Source of the DNA: Oscillospiraceae bacterium
Lineage (GTDB): Bacteria > Bacillota > Clostridia > Oscillospirales > Acutalibacteraceae
Length of the DNA stretch: 32,526 nt
Assembly (NCBI GenBank): GCA_902788995.1
Contig: CADAMO010000020.1
Span: 1,565-34,090, forward strand
Direction of reading: 5' to 3'
Both the position numbers and the translations under genes were made by a program. Positions 30,001-32,526 of the stretch are shown piece by piece (the stretch's first letter is position 1; each line of letters starts with the position of its first letter). The notes under the pieces are model-generated. The model saw nothing but the letters and a program-made list of their open reading frames with translations, had not been told where the DNA came from and did no database searches.

Positions 30001-32526
30001 CATACGAAAGAGACCAGAGACGTAGATGCGCTCGGGCACATTGAAATTGAGATTCCGGCCGTGGCGACTACCTGTACCGAAAGCGGCCTGACTGCGGGCG
30101 TCAAGTGCTCCCGCTGCGGAACGATACTTGTGGCGCAGGAGACGGTTCCCGCCCTCGGCCATGTTGAAACCGAGATCCCGGCCGTGGCGGCTACCTGTAC
30201 CGAAAGCGGTCTGACTGCGGGCGTCAAGTGCTCCCGCTGCGGAACGATACTTGTCGCTCAGCAGACGGTTCCCGCCCTCGGCCACGACTATGTATGGGTC
30301 GCCGACAGTAATAACACCCACAACGCCATCCATCGCTGCACCCGCTGCGACGTCTCTGAGACCGTCACGGTCACGGCGGACGACTCCTGCCTGCTGGATC
30401 TGGGCGTGGGCGTTATGATCGACGCGCTGAAAAACGACAAAGAAGGCGCGGCGCTGGCAGGCGTCACGGCGGACGAATCCGTTTTCAAGGCCTCCGTTAC
30501 CAACGGACAGATCGCATTTGTTCCGCAGATCATCCTTTCTTCCAAGGTCACCTTCACCTATACCGTCACGTATGAGGGCGTGACCTGCGCCGCTTCTGTC
30601 ACCGTGATTCCGGCCAGCAGCGTGTATATGGAGGAAAAGGGGTTTATCGAATTCAAGAATAGCGCCACCGCCCAGTGGAAAGATCCGGATGACGCCTATA
30701 CGGCGGCGTTTGAAAACGGAGACGCCCCCGGCGACGACGCTTCCCCGGTCGTTTTTGTCCCCGAATATAACGGCGAGAACTCTGCTACCTATTCCATGGG
30801 CACGGCGAAGTACGTGGAAGTGAGCAAGTCGAATAAGGGTGCTACGGCGACCTTCACCTTCAAGGGCACGGGCTTTGACCTGTATTCCGTCACCGCCGGT
30901 GATACCGGCGCGGTGTTGGTGACGGTCAATGGCGCCACCACAACGACGAAGCACAATGATGAGACCGGCGAAGACGAAACCGTTCCGCCGGTAGCAAAGA
31001 ACCTGCTGGTCAACACCTATTTCGGCTATGCCTACGGCCCGCTGTTCCTGACAGACAACAACGTGGTGACGCTGGCGGAGACCACCAAGCCGATCTATCT
31101 CCTGCCCCAGAACTCTACGGAAGGTTTCTTTATTCAGGGAAACAGACGGGGCACCACGGAAAACACCGATGGCCTCGAGCGCGCCTACGGCTGGGTGGCC
31201 AATGAACGCGGCAGTGAAACGACCGACGGCGGCACGCTGTACCAGGTGCCGGTTATCAGCTGCACCGGCATGGCCTACGACACCTACACGGTGACGGTCG
31301 AGCCGAAGTATTCGAAGATGATGGATTCCGCCAACCAGGGCAAATATAAATTCTACGTGGATTCCGTCCGCATCTACGATCCCATCGATCCTACCCAGAT
31401 CTCAGCGGGCAGCGACATCTACAACGCCTACGTGGCGGCGAAGGAATACGACACCCACTATCAGGAGGTCCGTGATATCCTGATCGACGCCAAGACGTTT
31501 GACGCGGCGGGCGATACCACGACGGCCGGCGTGGCGTTCCTTGAGACAAATAAAGACGCCAACGGAAACCTTGTCACCGACTTTGCCACATATAAGGACA
31601 TCGGCCCGAAAAACGAGGTCTATCTGAACCCCGGTCAGGCGATCGCGTTCCAGGTGGAGACCGGTGGCAATGCGCTTCCCGCGAAACTGGCGGTGGGCGT
31701 CAAGATGGTGAACGGCGCCGGCGGCAGCATTACCGTAAACAATGATACAGAAAACGAATACAACGTGACCTGCGCCACGGAGATGTATAAGGATATCCTC
31801 AAGGCCGTGACGTGGGCGAATACGACGGCAGGCTCCTACCTCACGAACGTGGTCGTGATCCGCAATACCTCCTCCAGCAGCGTCATTTCCCTGACGAAGC
31901 TGAAATGGTCTTACGGCGCCAATGAGACGCAGGCGGCGGCTCCGGCGAGAATGCTGCGGTTCAGCTTCTCCCGCGGCGCGCTGAACACGCTGGAACTGGC
32001 CCAGAGCACCGGCGAGACCGGCGCCCAGACGCTGGACAGCAGCGCGGTGACGGTGACCTGGGATAAGGATACCTTCGAGCTGGGCGAGACTGCCACGCTG
32101 ACCATCACCGCCCCCGCCAACTTTGAGAAAGCCCTGCTGGACGGCAAGGAGATTGCGGGCTATGAGACGCTGGATAACGGCATGCGTCAGTGGACGTATC
32201 AGGTGACGGCGGAAGAGCTGGGCGCGGTGAGCGCGGACGTGACGCTGGAAGACGCCAACGGCTACCGCACCAAGGCCCTCAGCGCCCCGGCGCTGGCGGC
32301 GCAGGAGCCCACGGTGGATCTGACCGAAGTGACCGCCGTGTGGGAGAACGATGCCATCACCCTCGGTGAGACGGCGCTGCTGACCGCGACGGTCCCGGCG
32401 AATATCGTCTCCGTGACCGTGGGCGGCGAAGAGCTGACCCAGTTCACGCTGAATGAGGACGGAACCAAATCGTTCCAATACACGGTGACGCCGGACGCGG
32501 CGGATGCGTACCAGTACACGCTGACG
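27010..32526 (+). CDS. giant secreted multidomain surface protein, 3' end beyond the window
   Basis: ATG at 27010 follows GAAAGGAAGG, and the frame stays open for 1839 codons to the window end. A signal peptide (RRSLALLLTVVMTFGYIGLF, cleaved after AYA) is followed by a large unrecognised N-terminal region rich in Gly, Trp and Tyr (residues about 40-590). An InlB-like beta-grasp repeat follows (about 598-660, VDPNGGSW to TGYTFAGWEI and RAKW). Then comes a run of about eight repeats of 40 residues with 'PTCTEKGVETRECSRCHTKE' style cysteine pairs (about 764-1100). The last part is beta-rich, Ig/cadherin-like, with two similar modules near the end (VTWDKDTFELGETATLTITA and VWENDAITLGETALLTATVP). 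It is probably an adhesin or surface-layer-associated protein; the anchor would lie past the window. Confidence 0.88.
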   Translation, partial: MIKVTPQTNFLRRSLALLLTVVMTFGYIGLFADFAYADNSGRILSSCWDDIVIGVPETVYMTPQNNYNTATTSVKYYVNNTVSSSGGISLDREKSKTVGKFYIYSKYISSVTSVTVNGASLGSWGTTKSGNLTYDDSFTLTLSSGISSSQTKTLEWTITCSMTDGTTATFYAYTVAYAPYLSPVFAAGKCKNTRGGNSFGSGLSWVSGIHGISTAGGYYPYNNFLPLLGGPTQGDGITSPDSWFNGGQQCGLPTKGGWYTSKEYGYNYGDETLCVFERSGEAYINVDTSRYTNLNQIPNLDGGIYVTDNEGAGTVWGYWGKLNNWGDRIQSGRNWYTRKTTNPSEYDASVDIYGGDRWTNRGRNWAIRNCAMNSAIPSGWVAFRGAFGTDGNGDRCFCILDSYVNFIQVNKASWRSAVQTAQKYGFQSGWFTNASDFNNWKSYLKSVSEAVGNPTTTSCSTTNLTNQTNTLRTEYSGTTNGAQVYDLGVVKVLSDTGVFSNQYKVINISGVSNPVETEAIRAGYALTLKNTSYTNYTYKGNLLTKNQKAANATFTNANLNTGLGIISTGANVEYKHITQTQISNKEHQRTFYYLGNDKTVTVDPNGGSWNGSTSTTNVTGSFSGTFSPKDPTRTGYTFAGWEISSGGGSLSGKTYTFGASNGTLRAKWKINQYYLDLNGWDSSTNAAVGNISGKGTADVYINGSQVKNDVADFYTEYDYGTSYEIKDIRPANGYHYVGNSHGAALSGTIPASHVSVILEFAAHTWNSGTVTTQPTCTTAGVKTYTCTFTGCGATKTESVAKLGHNPQKIAAVAATCLAAGNNEYYKCTRCNKYFTTSACTTETTEEAQTIAKKPHSYTGAIKNDSNGVNGTHSFKCVNGCNQYGGAVTHTWNSGSVTTRPTCTGTGVKTYTCTVSGCGGTYTETVNANGHTEVIDAAVAPTCTETGLTEGKHCSVCNTVLVAQQTVSALGHAWGDWTVTTQPTCTEKGVETRECSRCHTKETRDVDALGHIEIEIPAVATTCTESGLTAGVKCSRCGTILVAQETVPALGHVETEIPAVAATCTESGLTAGVKCSRCGTILVAQQTVPALGHDYVWVADSNNTHNAIHRCTRCDVSETVTVTADDSCLLDLGVGVMIDALKNDKEGAALAGVTADESVFKASVTNGQIAFVPQIILSSKVTFTYTVTYEGVTCAASVTVIPASSVYMEEKGFIEFKNSATAQWKDPDDAYTAAFENGDAPGDDASPVVFVPEYNGENSATYSMGTAKYVEVSKSNKGATATFTFKGTGFDLYSVTAGDTGAVLVTVNGATTTTKHNDETGEDETVPPVAKNLLVNTYFGYAYGPLFLTDNNVVTLAETTKPIYLLPQNSTEGFFIQGNRRGTTENTDGLERAYGWVANERGSETTDGGTLYQVPVISCTGMAYDTYTVTVEPKYSKMMDSANQGKYKFYVDSVRIYDPIDPTQISAGSDIYNAYVAAKEYDTHYQEVRDILIDAKTFDAAGDTTTAGVAFLETNKDANGNLVTDFATYKDIGPKNEVYLNPGQAIAFQVETGGNALPAKLAVGVKMVNGAGGSITVNNDTENEYNVTCATEMYKDILKAVTWANTTAGSYLTNVVVIRNTSSSSVISLTKLKWSYGANETQAAAPARMLRFSFSRGALNTLELAQSTGETGAQTLDSSAVTVTWDKDTFELGETATLTITAPANFEKALLDGKEIAGYETLDNGMRQWTYQVTAEELGAVSADVTLEDANGYRTKALSAPALAAQEPTVDLTEVTAVWENDAITLGETALLTATVPANIVSVTVGGEELTQFTLNEDGTKSFQYTVTPDAADAYQYTLT
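30049..30294 (+). repeat. 123-bp in-gene tandem repeat (two near-identical copies)
   Basis: 30049-30171 and 30172-30294 encode 41-residue units sharing IPAVA.TCTESGLTAGVKCS and RCGTILVAQ.TVPALGH. The two copies are nearly identical at nucleotide level, while other repeats of the array are more diverged, so this is a recent duplication inside the giant protein. Confidence 0.85.

Noticed and set aside
29300..30300. Cys-repeat array as a CRISPR or other DNA repeat system
   Set aside because: The repeats are in frame, protein-level conserved, adjacent without spacers, and lie inside one open reading frame.
28939..30954. 671-residue minus-strand open frame opposite the giant protein
   Set aside because: Its apparent repeats are simply the complement of the Cys-repeat array; the plus frame has the signal peptide and domain matches.

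Overview
The window looks like the chromosome of an anaerobic, spore-forming gut Firmicute of the Clostridia, most likely Oscillospiraceae/Ruminococcaceae-like. The support is strong AGGAGG ribosome binding sites, a TTG start, GC-rich coding sequence with AT-rich sigma-A promoters of 17-18 bp spacing, a spore-coat-type protein, a type I dockerin, a glycyl radical enzyme, GPH-family sugar symporters and CotH-, InlB- and 'C-x-x-C'-repeat surface proteins. The taxonomic call is inference. No rRNA, tRNA, CRISPR array or transposase gene was seen.

Layout. 1-594 (-): 5' part of a GPH sugar symporter. 851-1060 (+): two tandem mini-genes for 26- and 35-residue amphipathic peptides, with a terminator. 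1230-6181 (+): a five-gene operon of SCP2-like protein, class III aminotransferase, split transketolase (N and C subunits) and a second SCP2-like protein; this is the best candidate for an undescribed pathway. 6242-7540: an AT-rich insert with an XRE-type regulator (-) and a zinc-ribbon membrane protein (+), followed by a remnant of the 3' end of an SCP2-like gene plus its terminator. 7713-9161 (+): an M20 peptidase of the PM20D1/carboxypeptidase S type. 9241-9392: a REP/BIME-like inverted repeat. 9480-10517 (-): leucine dehydrogenase. 10715-11281 (+): YgjV-like membrane protein.

11342-15003 (+): a GH123/DUF4091-type glycosidase and a GPH symporter carrying an extra extracellular domain, probably a glycan-use locus. 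15163-15615 (+): CotF-like spore coat protein. 15624-17180 (-): a large NodB-fold-like polysaccharide deacetylase relative. 17489-18079 (+): a small secreted dockerin protein. 18162-20342 (+): an orphan glycyl radical enzyme with an unusual active-site motif.

20469-23218 (-): four tightly packed genes reading DUF4275-like secreted protein, barnase-like lipoprotein RNase, barstar and Fe-S aldo/keto reductase, with ATGA overlaps at the first and last junctions and a 1-bp gap between RNase and barstar. It is an RNase-inhibitor pair with the RNase predicted to sit on the cell surface. 23381-24946 (-): a HerA-like ATPase (DUF853/YjgR). 25008-26808 (-): a CotH-family gene broken by a short out-of-frame deletion. 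27010-end (+): the first 1839 codons of a giant secreted protein with an InlB-like repeat and a run of C-x-x-C repeats, continuing beyond the window.
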